Positions 38,424-46,703 of a DNA stretch of 64,000 nucleotides are shown one piece after another. The position numbers were made by a program, and so were the translations under genes. Source of the DNA: Lysobacterales bacterium (GTDB lineage: Bacteria > Pseudomonadota > Gammaproteobacteria > Xanthomonadales > UBA2363); contig JAHCAT010000005.1 in NCBI GenBank assembly GCA_019634735.1, positions 124,001 through 188,000 on the forward strand, in the 5' to 3' direction. How positions within the stretch are numbered: the first letter of the stretch is position 1; each line of letters begins with the position of its first letter. The notes under the pieces were generated by a model. The model was not told where the DNA came from. It searched no databases and saw only the letters and a program-made list of their open reading frames with translations.

Positions 38424-39247
38424 TCCGGCGGGCCGGCTGCGGCCTGCTTCTGGCCGCAGCCGGTCTGGCATCCGCCCCGGCGCACGACGGGGAGGACCGT
38501 CCATCCGGCGCGACCACGGGCACCTCGGGGCCGACGGTCCTGGTGTTCTCGCGCACCACAGGCTTCCGCCACGATTCGATCCCCGCCGGGCACGCGCTGC
38601 TGCAGGCCCTGGCCACGCAGCACGGCTTCGTCGCCGTGGCCAGCGAGGATCCGGCGCAGTTCTCCGCCGCCAGCCTTGCCGGCTTCGACGCCGTGGTGTT
38701 CCTCAACACCACCGGCACCGTGCTCGATGCCGCCCAGAAGCAGGCCTTCGAGTCCTGGATCCGCGCCGGCGGCGGCTTCGTCGGCGTCCATGCCGCCGCG
38801 GACACCGAATACCAGTGGCCCTTCTACGGCGAGCTGCTCGGCGGCGACGCCTGGTTCCTCAGCCATCCGGCGATCCAGGACGCCGAACTCGATGTCGAAG
38901 CCGGCGACGACCGCGCCACCCGCCACCTGCCCGCGCGGTTCGGCTTCCGCGACGAGTGGTACAACTTCCAGGCCAACCCGCGCCCCGCGGTGACCGTGCT
39001 GCTGCGCATCGACGAGGGCAGCTACGCCCCCGGCGGCGGCGCCATGGGCGCCGACCATCCGATCACCTGGCGGCGCGGCGTCGACGCCGGCCGGTCCTGG
39101 TACACCGCGCTGGGACATCGCATCGAGACCTACGCCGATCCGCGCTTCCGCAGGCTGCTGCTCGGCGGCCTGGTCTGGGCCAGCGGCGACGGCCTGCTGT
39201 CGACCGGATTCGAATCCGATCTTCCGGCCGACCGCGGGTCACGCTGA
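38420..39247 (+). CDS. Exported ThuA-domain protein with GFE C-terminal motif
   Basis: A 275-residue exported protein with signal peptide (GCGLLLAAAGLASAPAHD). A single ThuA-like domain (PF06283, class I glutamine-amidotransferase fold) is clear from TVLVFSRTTGFRHDSIPAGHALLQ, VVFLNTTGTVLDAAQKQAF, GGGFVGVHAAADTEYQWPFY and RDEWYNFQANPRP, to HPITWRRGVDAGRSWYTALGH. ThuA proteins bind or modify sugars but the biochemistry is poorly known. In Planctomycetes and Bacteroidetes they are often fused to or next to cytochrome-c domains, as here by gene overlap (ATGA). Ends GLLSTGFESDLPADRGSR with the shared motif. Confidence 0.87.
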   Translation: MIRRAGCGLLLAAAGLASAPAHDGEDRPSGATTGTSGPTVLVFSRTTGFRHDSIPAGHALLQALATQHGFVAVASEDPAQFSAASLAGFDAVVFLNTTGTVLDAAQKQAFESWIRAGGGFVGVHAAADTEYQWPFYGELLGGDAWFLSHPAIQDAELDVEAGDDRATRHLPARFGFRDEWYNFQANPRPAVTVLLRIDEGSYAPGGGAMGADHPITWRRGVDAGRSWYTALGHRIETYADPRFRRLLLGGLVWASGDGLLSTGFESDLPADRGSR

Positions 39248-39349
39248 GCGGGCGCCAATGGTCGCGCGGGCCGGCGTCGACGCGCCAGGATGCTTCTTGA
39301 GAATGCGTAGCGAGGCCTTCGAGATCGCGTCGTGATGCGGATGGCTCCG

Positions 39350-39414
39350 TCGAACCGGCCAACGGGAGCGGACCGTGCCACGGCGCGAAGGTCGTCGACC
39401 GCAGCAGCGGCCGC
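39350..39414 (+). repeat. Dispersed imperfect repeat, copy 2 (downstream of the ThuA gene)
   Basis: Shares TCGAAC, CGGGAGCGGACCG, ACGG-GCGAAG and GGCCGC blocks with the minus strand of 15302-15354. It lies about 100 bases after the ThuA stop, between it and the convergent apbC. See copy 1. Confidence 0.55.
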
Positions 39415-39443
39415 ACGAAAGATCCGGGGTGGCCCGTCGGCCC

Positions 39444-40523
39444 CTACTCGATGACGATGCTGGGCAGGCCCAGCTCCTTGCTGCGCGCGCGCAGGCTCAG
39501 GCGACCGGCGGCGGCGCGGGCGATGGCGCGATAGGCGGCCGCCTCGGCCGAGTCCGGCGCGGCCACCACGGTAGGGTTGCCGCCGTCGGCCTGTTCGCGG
39601 ATCGCCAGCGCCAGCGGCAGTTGGCCGAGCAGGGGCACGTCGTACTGCTGCGCCATGCGCGCGCCGCCGCCCTCGCCGAAGATCGGCTCGACGTGGCCGC
39701 AGGCGCCGCACACGTGGGTGCTCATGTTCTCGACCACGCCCAGCACCGGCACCTCGACCTTGCGGAACATGCCCAGCGCCTTGCGCGCGTCGAGCAGGGC
39801 GATGTCCTGCGGCGTGGTGACGATCACCGCACCGGACACCGGCACGCGCTGCGACAGGGTGAGCTGGATGTCGCCGGTGCCGGGCGGCAGGTCGATCACC
39901 AGGTAGTCCAGGTCGTCCCAGGCGGTCTCGGTCAGCATCTGCTGCAGGGCCTGGGTGGTCATCGGACCGCGCCAGATCATCGGCGTGTCCTCGTCGATCA
40001 TGAAGCCGATCGACATGCACTGCAGGCCGTGCGCCTGCTTGGGCACGATCCGCTTGCCGTCGGGGCTGTCCGGGCGGCCCGACACGCCCAGCATGCGCGG
40101 CACGCTGGGGCCGTGGATGTCGGCGTCGAGCACGCCGGCGTGGGCGCCCTCGGCGGCCAGGGCCAGGGCCAGGTTGACCGCCGTGGTCGACTTGCCGACG
40201 CCGCCCTTGCCGGAGGCGACGGCGATGATGTTGCGCACCTGAGGCAGCGGCGTCAGCCCGGCACGCACCTGGTGGGCGACCACGCGCTGGTCGACGCCGA
40301 CCAGGGCATCGGCGAAGCCGGCCGCCGCCAGGGCGGCGGCGACCTGATCGCGCAGGACGGGCAGCCAGGAGCGCGCCGGGTAGCCGAGCACCAGGTCGAC
40401 CGCCAGCCGGCCGCCGCCCTCGACCACCGCCTTGAGCGCGCCGCCGGCGACCAGGTCGACCCCGGTATGGGGATCGACGATCCCGGCCAGCACTTCGCGC
40501 ACCCTGTCCTCGACGCCTGCCAT
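39444..40523 (-). CDS. apbC: Fe-S cluster carrier ApbC/Mrp (NBP35 family)
   Basis: A 359-residue P-loop ATPase. N-terminal MIP18-like domain (EDRVREVLAGIVDPHTGVDLV), then the deviant Walker A ASGKGGVGKSTTAVNLA, VLDADIHGPSVPRMLG, the Walker B-like DYLVIDLPPGTGDIQLTLSQ and the CxxC in HVCGACGH that bridges a [4Fe-4S] cluster in a dimer. It delivers Fe-S clusters to target proteins. apbC and metG diverge here as in E. coli and many gammaproteobacteria. The ATG at 40523 follows GGAAGGTGAGG; upstream codons fall in the metG promoter. Confidence 0.95.
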   Translation of the reverse strand: MAGVEDRVREVLAGIVDPHTGVDLVAGGALKAVVEGGGRLAVDLVLGYPARSWLPVLRDQVAAALAAAGFADALVGVDQRVVAHQVRAGLTPLPQVRNIIAVASGKGGVGKSTTAVNLALALAAEGAHAGVLDADIHGPSVPRMLGVSGRPDSPDGKRIVPKQAHGLQCMSIGFMIDEDTPMIWRGPMTTQALQQMLTETAWDDLDYLVIDLPPGTGDIQLTLSQRVPVSGAVIVTTPQDIALLDARKALGMFRKVEVPVLGVVENMSTHVCGACGHVEPIFGEGGGARMAQQYDVPLLGQLPLALAIREQADGGNPTVVAAPDSAEAAAYRAIARAAAGRLSLRARSKELGLPSIVIE

Positions 40524-40578
40524 CGCCTCACCTTCCTTGCTGCGGGGCGGCCATTGTAGGCCGCGGTCGCACGCCGGG

Positions 40579-40587
40579 TGCGATAAT
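40579..40587 (+). promoter_or_regulatory. Extended -10 promoter element upstream of metG
   Basis: TGCGATAAT fits an extended -10 (TGn plus GATAAT, 40582-40587). The start of transcription would be near 40594, giving a leader of about 20 bases before the ATG at 40615. No good -35 is seen, which extended -10 promoters tolerate. Confidence 0.55.
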
Positions 40588-40614
40588 GCGCGGCCCCCGA
40601 GGTCCCGCCCGCGC

Positions 40615-42762
40615 ATGCCGACGAAGCCCCTGCTGGTCACCAACGCCCTGCCCTACGCCAACGGCCACCTGCACCTGGGCCACCTGGTGGGCTACATCCA
40701 GGCCGACATCTGGGTGCGCGCCCGGCGCATGGCCGGCGACACCGTGCACTTCGTCTGCGCCGACGACACCCACGGCACGCCGGTGATGCTGGCGGCCGAG
40801 AAGCAGGGCGTCTCGCCGGAGGACTTCATCGCCGCCATGCAGGCCAGCCACGAGCGCGACTTCGCGGATTTCCATGTCGCCTTCGACCACTACGGCTCCA
40901 CCCATTCGGCGCGCAACCGGCAGTGGGCGGAACGGCTGTACCGGGCGCTGGACGCCGGCGGCCACATCGAGCGGCGCGCCATCGCCCAGCTCTACGATCC
41001 CGAGCGCGGCATGTTCCTGCCCGACCGCTACGTGCGCGGCACCTGCCCGAACTGCGGCGCCGCCGACCAGTACGGCGACAACTGCGAGTCCTGCGGCGCC
41101 ACCTACGCGCCCACCGACCTGGTCGACGCCCGTTCGGTGGTGTCCGGCGCCACCCCGGTGCTGCGCGAGTCCGAGCACTTCTTCTTCCGGCTCGGCGACT
41201 TCACCGGTGTGCTCAGGGACTGGCTGGCCGGCGACGTCGCCGTGCCCGGCGTCAAGGCCAAGCTGCGCGAATGGATCGATGCCGAGGGCGGCCTGCGCGA
41301 CTGGGACATCTCGCGCGACGCGCCCTACTTCGGCTTCGAGATCCCCGGCCACCCGGGCAAGTTCTTCTACGTGTGGCTGGACGCGCCGATCGGCTACCTG
41401 TCGAGCCTGGCGGCGCTGTTCGACGGCGGCGGCGTGGCTGGCGCCGATGCCACCACGTTGGAGTCCCTGCTGGCGCCCGGCGAGCAGGCCGAACTGCACC
41501 ACTTCATCGGCAAGGACATCGTCAACTTCCACGGCCTGTTCTGGCCCGCCGTGCTGCACGGCGCCGGCCTGCGCCTGCCGACCCGCCTGCACGTCAACGG
41601 TTACCTGACCGTCAACGGCGCCAAGATGAGCAAGTCGCGCGGCACCTTCATCCAGGCCCGCACCTACCTGGATGCCGGCCTGGAACCCGAGTACCTGCGC
41701 TACTACTACGCGACCGTCTCCGGCGGCGGCGTCGACGACCTCGACCTCGACCTCAAGGCCTTCGTCGACGTGGTCAATTCCCACCTGGTCGGCAAGTTCG
41801 TCAACATCGCCAGCCGCTGCGCGAAGCTGCTGGCGACTCACTTCGGCAACACCTTGCCCAGGCTGTCGGCCTCGGAGCCCAGCGCGGAGTTTTCGTGTGC
41901 CTGGCACCTCGCCGACGTGCGCCAACTGGGCACGCGTGTGGGGGAGGCCTTCCGACGTGGCGAATTCGCGGCTGCCGTACGCGACATCATGGCAGTGGCG
42001 GACAGACTCAACCGCTTCATCGACGAGCGCAAACCGTGGGAGCAGGCCAAGGACTCAGGCCGGCATGACGAACTGGGCGACACCCTGCTGGTTGGCATCG
42101 CCGGGTTCCGAGCCATGGCCATAGCCTTGGCGCCGGTCTTGCCTGCAATCGCGGCAGCGGTCGGTCGCTGGCTCGGCGAAGATGCCGGGCGGTGGACCGT
42201 AGACAGCTATGCCGTCGATATCTCCGGTCGGACACTGGCCGCCTACCAGCCCCTGCTCACCCGCATCGACCCCAAGCACATCGCCGCCATGATCGAAGCC
42301 AGCAAGGACACCCTCGCCGCCCCCCCTGCCGAGGCCGCCACGGCAACGCCCCCCGGTCCCCAATCCGTCCCCGGTCCCCAGAACACGCCCACCCCGAGTC
42401 CCGAGTCCCGGGCCCCGAATCCCGGCCCCGAAACCATCTCCATCGACGACTTCGCCCGCCTCGACCTGCGCATCGGCAAGGTGCTGGCCTGCGAGCCGGT
42501 CGAGGGCGCCGACAAGCTGCTGCGCTTCGAACTGGACGCGGGGGAGCTTGGCCGCCGGCAGATCTTCTCGGGCATCAAGGCCGCCTATCCGGAGCCGGCC
42601 GCCCTGGTCGGCCGGCACGTGGTGTTCATCGCCAACCTGGCGCCGCGCAAGATGCGCTTCGGGATGAGCGAGGGCATGATCCTGTCGGCCGGCAGCGGCG
42701 GCGGCGAGCTTTTCCTGCTCGATGTCGACACCGGCGCCCAGGCCGGCATGCCGGTGAAGTGA
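40615..42762 (+). CDS. metG: Methionyl-tRNA synthetase
   Basis: A 715-residue class I synthetase (E. coli 677 aa). HIGH-type motif YANGHLHLGHL, zinc knuckle CPNCGAADQYGDNCESCG, YVWLDAPIGYLSS, and KMSKS in GAKMSKSRGTF. The C-terminal residues 610-715 are an EMAP/Trbp111-like tRNA-binding dimerisation domain (DDFARLDLRIGKVLACEPVEGADKLL). The linker between them, about residues 577-607, is Pro-rich and encoded by heptamer-family repeat DNA (42350-42434), which explains part of the extra length. From about 41826 to 42240 the DNA is visibly less GC-biased at third positions than the flanking codons. Confidence 0.97.
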   Translation: MPTKPLLVTNALPYANGHLHLGHLVGYIQADIWVRARRMAGDTVHFVCADDTHGTPVMLAAEKQGVSPEDFIAAMQASHERDFADFHVAFDHYGSTHSARNRQWAERLYRALDAGGHIERRAIAQLYDPERGMFLPDRYVRGTCPNCGAADQYGDNCESCGATYAPTDLVDARSVVSGATPVLRESEHFFFRLGDFTGVLRDWLAGDVAVPGVKAKLREWIDAEGGLRDWDISRDAPYFGFEIPGHPGKFFYVWLDAPIGYLSSLAALFDGGGVAGADATTLESLLAPGEQAELHHFIGKDIVNFHGLFWPAVLHGAGLRLPTRLHVNGYLTVNGAKMSKSRGTFIQARTYLDAGLEPEYLRYYYATVSGGGVDDLDLDLKAFVDVVNSHLVGKFVNIASRCAKLLATHFGNTLPRLSASEPSAEFSCAWHLADVRQLGTRVGEAFRRGEFAAAVRDIMAVADRLNRFIDERKPWEQAKDSGRHDELGDTLLVGIAGFRAMAIALAPVLPAIAAAVGRWLGEDAGRWTVDSYAVDISGRTLAAYQPLLTRIDPKHIAAMIEASKDTLAAPPAEAATATPPGPQSVPGPQNTPTPSPESRAPNPGPETISIDDFARLDLRIGKVLACEPVEGADKLLRFELDAGELGRRQIFSGIKAAYPEPAALVGRHVVFIANLAPRKMRFGMSEGMILSAGSGGGELFLLDVDTGAQAGMPVK
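42350..42434 (+). repeat. Heptamer-family repeat inside the metG linker
   Basis: CCCCGGTCCCC, AATCC, GTCCCCGGTCCCC, CCCCGAGTCCC, GAGTCCC and GGCCCC elements are the same GGTCCCC/GAGTCCC units as in the intergenic arrays at 11830 and 51563, in degenerate form. They encode a PGPQSVPGPQ...SPESRAPNPGPE linker in frame. Confidence 0.75.
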
Positions 42763-42804
42763 TCCCCGGCGCGGTCGGCGCCCATCCACGGAGAGGCAAG
42801 CGGC

Positions 42805-44133
42805 ATGGCAGCAACCTCGGCACGCCGCATCGGTCCGGTCCTTGCGACCTTCGTGGTCGCCAACAACATGATCGGCGCCGGCTTCTTCCTGCTGCCGGCG
42901 ACCCTGGCGCGCAGCGGCAGCGTGACCTGGATCGCCTGGCTGGTCGGCACCGCCCTGGCGGTGCTGCTGGGCGGCGCCTTTGCGCGACTGGCGCGCACCC
43001 ACCCGGCGATGACCAGCGCCGACGATTACGTCCGGCCGGCGCTGGGCCGCGACGCCGGGTTCCTGGCCGCCACCCTGTACTGGCTGGCGTCGTGGATCGG
43101 CAACAACGCCATCGCCGTCGCCGCCTTCGGCTACCTGGCGACCCTGCTGCCCTTCGCCAGCCATGAGCCGGGCGTCCAGCTTGCCGGCCAGCTCGCCCTG
43201 ATCTGGCTGGTGTTCGCGCTCAACCTGCTGGGCCCGCGGCAAGTGGCGCGCTTCCAGGGCGCCACGGTCGTGCTCGGGCTGCTGCCGGTACTCGCGGTGC
43301 TGCTGTTCGGCTGGCAGCAGTTCGACCCGGACACCTTCGCGGGTGGCTGGAACCGGACCTCGGACAGCGACGCGGCGGTGGTGCTGGCCAGCCTGGCGCC
43401 GGTGTTCTGGGCCTTCGTCGGCCTTGAGTCCGGCGCGATGATCGCCGGCGTGGTGCGCGATCCCGACCGCAACGTGCCGCGCGCCACCCTGGCCGGCATC
43501 GTCCTGGCCGGCTGCGTGTACGTGCTCGCCTCGGTGCTGCTGATGGGTATCGTGCCGGCCGCCGAGCTGGCCGGTTCCAGCGCGCCGTTCGCGCTGGTCG
43601 CCGGTCAGCTGTTCGGTCCGCTCGGCCTCTGGCTGGTCGCCGCCGCGGCGGCGATCAAGGCGACCGGCACCCTGGGTGGCTGGATGCTGGTCAGCGGCGA
43701 GACCGGCGCACGGGCCGCCGCGCGCGGCTTTCTGCCCTGGGCGCTGTTCGGACCGGTGCGCGGCAACGGCGCCGCCGGCCGCGGACTGCTGGTGATCGCC
43801 GTGGGCATGAGCCTGGTCGCGGTGCTGACCTCGGCACCGACGGTCGGCGAGCAGTTCGGCCGCCTGGTCGGCATGGTGGTGCTGCTGGTGGTGATCGCCT
43901 ACGCCGCGGCCGGATTGAGCCTGCTGGTCGGCTCGCCGGCCGCGCCGGCCACGGGGCGGGACCGCCTGTACGGCGCCGGCGCGCTGGCGGCCTGTGCCCT
44001 GCTGTTGTTCAGTTCGCCCTGGCCGATGCTGGGCGGGGCCCTGGCAACGGCCGCGCTGGTCTGGATCGCCTGGCGGCTGACCGGCGCCAGGCGGCCACCG
44101 CCGGCGGCGACGGATGCCACCGCGGATGGCTGA
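42805..44133 (+). CDS. APC-superfamily amino acid permease (AdiC/PotE-like)
   Basis: A 442-residue inner-membrane transporter with about 12 hydrophobic segments. The first helix block [27 protein letters not shown] has the unwound Gly-rich substrate loop of the basic amino acid/polyamine antiporter group. [28 protein letters not shown] corresponds to the TM6 substrate-binding region and following loop. Likely an amino acid or polyamine exchanger; no decarboxylase gene is nearby to name the substrate. Its last 8 bases overlap rsxA. Confidence 0.85.
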   Translation: MAATSARRIGPVLATFVVANNMIGAGFFLLPATLARSGSVTWIAWLVGTALAVLLGGAFARLARTHPAMTSADDYVRPALGRDAGFLAATLYWLASWIGNNAIAVAAFGYLATLLPFASHEPGVQLAGQLALIWLVFALNLLGPRQVARFQGATVVLGLLPVLAVLLFGWQQFDPDTFAGGWNRTSDSDAAVVLASLAPVFWAFVGLESGAMIAGVVRDPDRNVPRATLAGIVLAGCVYVLASVLLMGIVPAAELAGSSAPFALVAGQLFGPLGLWLVAAAAAIKATGTLGGWMLVSGETGARAAARGFLPWALFGPVRGNGAAGRGLLVIAVGMSLVAVLTSAPTVGEQFGRLVGMVVLLVVIAYAAAGLSLLVGSPAAPATGRDRLYGAGALAACALLLFSSPWPMLGGALATAALVWIAWRLTGARRPPPAATDATADG

Positions 44134-44707
44134 CTACCTGCTGTTGCTGGTCGGCACCGTCCTGGTCAACAACGTGGTGCTGACCAAGTTCCTCGGGCTG
44201 TGCCCGTTCATGGGTACGTCCCGGCGCCTGGACAATGCGCTCGGCCTGGCCCTGGCCACCGGCCTGGTGCTGACCCTCACCTCGGGCCTGTGCTGGCTGG
44301 TGACCCGCTGGCTGCTCGAGCCGTTCGGCCTGGAGTACCTGCGCACCCTGGCCTTCATCCTGGTGATCGCCGCCAGCGTGCAGTTCACCGAGACCGTGCT
44401 GCGCGCCACCGCACCGGTGCTGTACCAGGCGCTGGGCATCTTCCTGCCGCTGATCACCAGCAACTGCGCGGTGCTCGGCGTCGCCCTGCTGAACACCTGG
44501 GCGCAGCGCAGCCTGTTCGAGGCGATGCTGGCCGGCTTCGGCGCCGCGCTCGGTTTCGGCCTGGTGCTGCTGCTGTTCGCGGCCGCCCGCGAACGCCTCG
44601 AGGCGAGCCCGGTGCCGGCACCCTTCCGCGGCGTGCCGATCGCCCTGGTCACCGCCGGCCTGATGTCCCTGGCCTTCATGGGCTTCGCCGGCATGGGCCG
44701 CGGCTGA
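44126..44707 (+). CDS. rsxA: Rnf/Rsx electron transport complex subunit A
   Basis: A 193-residue membrane protein (E. coli RsxA is also 193 aa). [32 protein letters not shown] at the start, [15 protein letters not shown], and [18 protein letters not shown] are nearly diagnostic; the conserved Cys in LGLCPF and SNCAVLG may hold an Fe-S cluster with RsxE. Six helices. The start is the ATG at 44126, not the upstream frame start, because MADYLL matches RsxA N termini. In the complete complex RsxABCDGE keeps SoxR reduced or couples ferredoxin/NADH to an ion gradient. Confidence 0.94.
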   Translation: MADYLLLLVGTVLVNNVVLTKFLGLCPFMGTSRRLDNALGLALATGLVLTLTSGLCWLVTRWLLEPFGLEYLRTLAFILVIAASVQFTETVLRATAPVLYQALGIFLPLITSNCAVLGVALLNTWAQRSLFEAMLAGFGAALGFGLVLLLFAAARERLEASPVPAPFRGVPIALVTAGLMSLAFMGFAGMGRG

Positions 44708-45252
44708 TGCTGGCGGCGGTGGCGGCGATCGGCGGCCTGGCCTTGCTGCTCGGGCTCCTGCTGGGCTGGGCGGCACGGCGCCTCCGCGTCGAAGGAGACC
44801 CGGTGGTCGAGCGCATCGATGCCCTGTTGCCGCAGACCCAGTGCGGCCAGTGCGGCTATCCGGGGTGTCGTCCTTACGCGCAGGCGATCGCCGACGGGCA
44901 GGCCGATATCAACCAGTGCCCGCCGGGCGGCGCCGCCACGGTGCGTGCCCTGGCCGACCTGCTCGGCCGCGAGCCGCGCCCCCTGGACGCTGCTCGCGGC
45001 GTGGAGAAGCCGCCGCAGGTGGCGCTGATCGACGAGGAACGCTGTATCGGCTGCACCCTGTGCATCCAGGCCTGCCCGGTGGACGCCATCGTCGGCGCAC
45101 CCAAGCGCATGCACACCGTGCTGGCCGCGGACTGCACAGGCTGCGAACTGTGCCTGCCGCCCTGCCCGGTCGACTGTATCGATCTGGTGCCCCTGCCGAC
45201 CCCGCTGCGCGGCTTTCGCCGGCCGGCGCCGAGGGTGCCGCTGCCGCACTGA
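44707..45252 (+). CDS. rsxB: Rnf/Rsx electron transport complex subunit B
   Basis: A 181-residue Fe-S protein. N-terminal membrane anchor ([20 protein letters not shown]), a [4Fe-4S] domain of the CGQCGYPGC...NQCPPGG type, then two ferredoxin-like clusters, [16 protein letters not shown] and [16 protein letters not shown]. Starts in the rsxA stop (TGATG). After it comes phhB, not rsxC: the CDGE subunits are absent from this locus, although RsxA and RsxB alone cannot form the canonical complex. They may be elsewhere, or this pair may have another electron-transfer role. Confidence 0.93.
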   Translation: MLAAVAAIGGLALLLGLLLGWAARRLRVEGDPVVERIDALLPQTQCGQCGYPGCRPYAQAIADGQADINQCPPGGAATVRALADLLGREPRPLDAARGVEKPPQVALIDEERCIGCTLCIQACPVDAIVGAPKRMHTVLAADCTGCELCLPPCPVDCIDLVPLPTPLRGFRRPAPRVPLPH

Positions 45253-45288
45253 CGCCGCCGCCGGGCCGGGTGCGCACCGCGCCGCGGC

Positions 45289-45294
45289 TATACT
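45289..45294 (+). promoter_or_regulatory. Probable -10 box for phhB
   Basis: TATACT, 26 bases upstream of the phhB ATG, in otherwise very GC-rich DNA. The corresponding -35 region is weak. Confidence 0.45.
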
Positions 45295-45320
45295 GCGACC
45301 GACCCGACCAGGAATCCGCC

Positions 45321-45668
45321 ATGTCCGTTTCGACGTTGCGCGCCGAGCACTGCCGGCCGCTCAAGGGCCCCGAACACCGTCTCGACGACACCGCCCTCGG
45401 CGAACTGCTGGCCGCCCTGCCGGGCTGGTCGCTGCGCGAGGATGGCAAGGCGATCGGCCGCAATTTCCGCTTCGACGGCTTCCTCCCGGCGTTGTCCTTC
45501 GCCAGCGCGATCGGCTGGATGGCCGAGCAGGAGAACCACCACCCCGACCTCGAACTGGGCTGGGGCTACGTCAAGGTGCGCTTCTCCACCCACGACGTGG
45601 GTGGTCTGTCGCGCAACGACTTCATCTGTGCCGCCAAGGTCGATGCACTCGCTGACGGCGCCGCCTGA
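45321..45668 (+). CDS. phhB: Pterin-4a-carbinolamine dehydratase
   Basis: A 115-residue PCD/DCoH protein that dehydrates 4a-hydroxytetrahydrobiopterin to recycle the cofactor of phenylalanine hydroxylase. The active-site block is ENHHPDLELGWGYVKVRFSTHDVGGLSRND, with the two adjacent His and the later His. W(SL)REDGKAIGRNFRF and FLPALSFASAIGWMAE complete the family pattern. No phhA in the window. A GGAAT-type weak ribosome site precedes the ATG. The next gene starts 26 bases before its stop. Confidence 0.93.
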   Translation: MSVSTLRAEHCRPLKGPEHRLDDTALGELLAALPGWSLREDGKAIGRNFRFDGFLPALSFASAIGWMAEQENHHPDLELGWGYVKVRFSTHDVGGLSRNDFICAAKVDALADGAA

Positions 45669-46617
45669 GGCCGGCAACGGCGGCCCCGTCTCGCGCTGGC
45701 TGCCGGCATTGTGGTTGGTGACGGTCGCCCTGACCGTCTACTTCGTGCTGTCGCACTGGCATGCCGCGCCGGTGCTGCGCCCCGCGCCGGACCTGCTGGC
45801 CGCCTACATCCCCGAACGCGCCCTGTGGATGGAGGAACAGCGCGCCGCCGCGACGGGCCTGCCGGCCAACGTGCTGTACCAGCGCTATGCCGCCGGCGCC
45901 CTGGTGATCCCCGATGTCGTCTGGTTCCTGACCCTGGCGCTCTACCTGATCCCGGTCGCCTACGTGCTCCGGCGCAGTTTCTTCAAGGGCGAGGCGCCGC
46001 CCTCGTGGAACCTGGCGCTGACCCTGGCCGGTCCGCTGGTGGTGGTGATCCTCGGCGGCGTGCAGGACAACACCCGCGCCAGCGCCGCCCTGGTGTTCAT
46101 CCTCGGGCTGACCTACGGCGCCATCGTCGGGCAGCGCGACGTGTCGCGGCTGCGTCTTTCACCGGGCGACCTGGCCGCCTGGCGCAATGCGCTGGCGTTC
46201 ACCGCCGTGGTGATCGGGCTGCTGTTGGCCTACCGCTGGCTGGCTGCGCCGGACCATGTCGTGCGCTGGCCGGGTCCGGACAAGCTGGCGCGCTACGCGG
46301 CCTGGGCGGTCTTCCAGCAATGGCTGATCAACCGCGTGCTGGCACGCGAGGCGCTGCGTCTGACCCGGGGCCGCGAGCCGCTGGCCGCTGCCATCGTCGC
46401 CGCCCTCTTCGGCCTGCTGCACGCGCCCAACTTCGCATTGATGTGCGCGACCTGCCTGGGCGCCTTCGTCTGGACGCAGCTTTACTTCCGGCGTCCCTAC
46501 GTGCTGCCGCTGGCGGTGTCGCATGTCGTGCTGAGCGTCTGCCTGATGGCGATGACGCCGCCCTGGGTGATGCGCAACGCGGAAATCGGGGCGCGCTTCT
46601 TCATGCCCGCCCTCTAG
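45643..46617 (+). CDS. CPBP-family-like intramembrane protein with altered catalytic motif
   Basis: A 324-residue multi-helix membrane protein. FQQWLINRVLARE followed by LFGLLHAPNFALMCATCLGAF matches in order the two CPBP/Abi motifs (EExxxR and the later FxxxH...N), but the catalytic Glu pair is Gln-Gln. VVILGGVQDNTRASAALVFILGL is another conserved stretch. CPBP proteins include the CAAX prenyl endopeptidase Rce1 and bacteriocin self-immunity proteins; with QQ this one may be inactive or use another mechanism. The ATG at 45643 overlaps phhB by 26 bases; no better start is available before the first helix. Confidence 0.6.
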   Translation: MHSLTAPPEAGNGGPVSRWLPALWLVTVALTVYFVLSHWHAAPVLRPAPDLLAAYIPERALWMEEQRAAATGLPANVLYQRYAAGALVIPDVVWFLTLALYLIPVAYVLRRSFFKGEAPPSWNLALTLAGPLVVVILGGVQDNTRASAALVFILGLTYGAIVGQRDVSRLRLSPGDLAAWRNALAFTAVVIGLLLAYRWLAAPDHVVRWPGPDKLARYAAWAVFQQWLINRVLAREALRLTRGREPLAAAIVAALFGLLHAPNFALMCATCLGAFVWTQLYFRRPYVLPLAVSHVVLSVCLMAMTPPWVMRNAEIGARFFMPAL

Positions 46618-46703
46618 CAGGCCGTGCCAGGACAGCCTGCCCGGCCGCCACGTCCGTGTTCCGGCGCGGGGCGGGCGCGCGGGCGACGTTGCCCAATGGG
46701 ACC

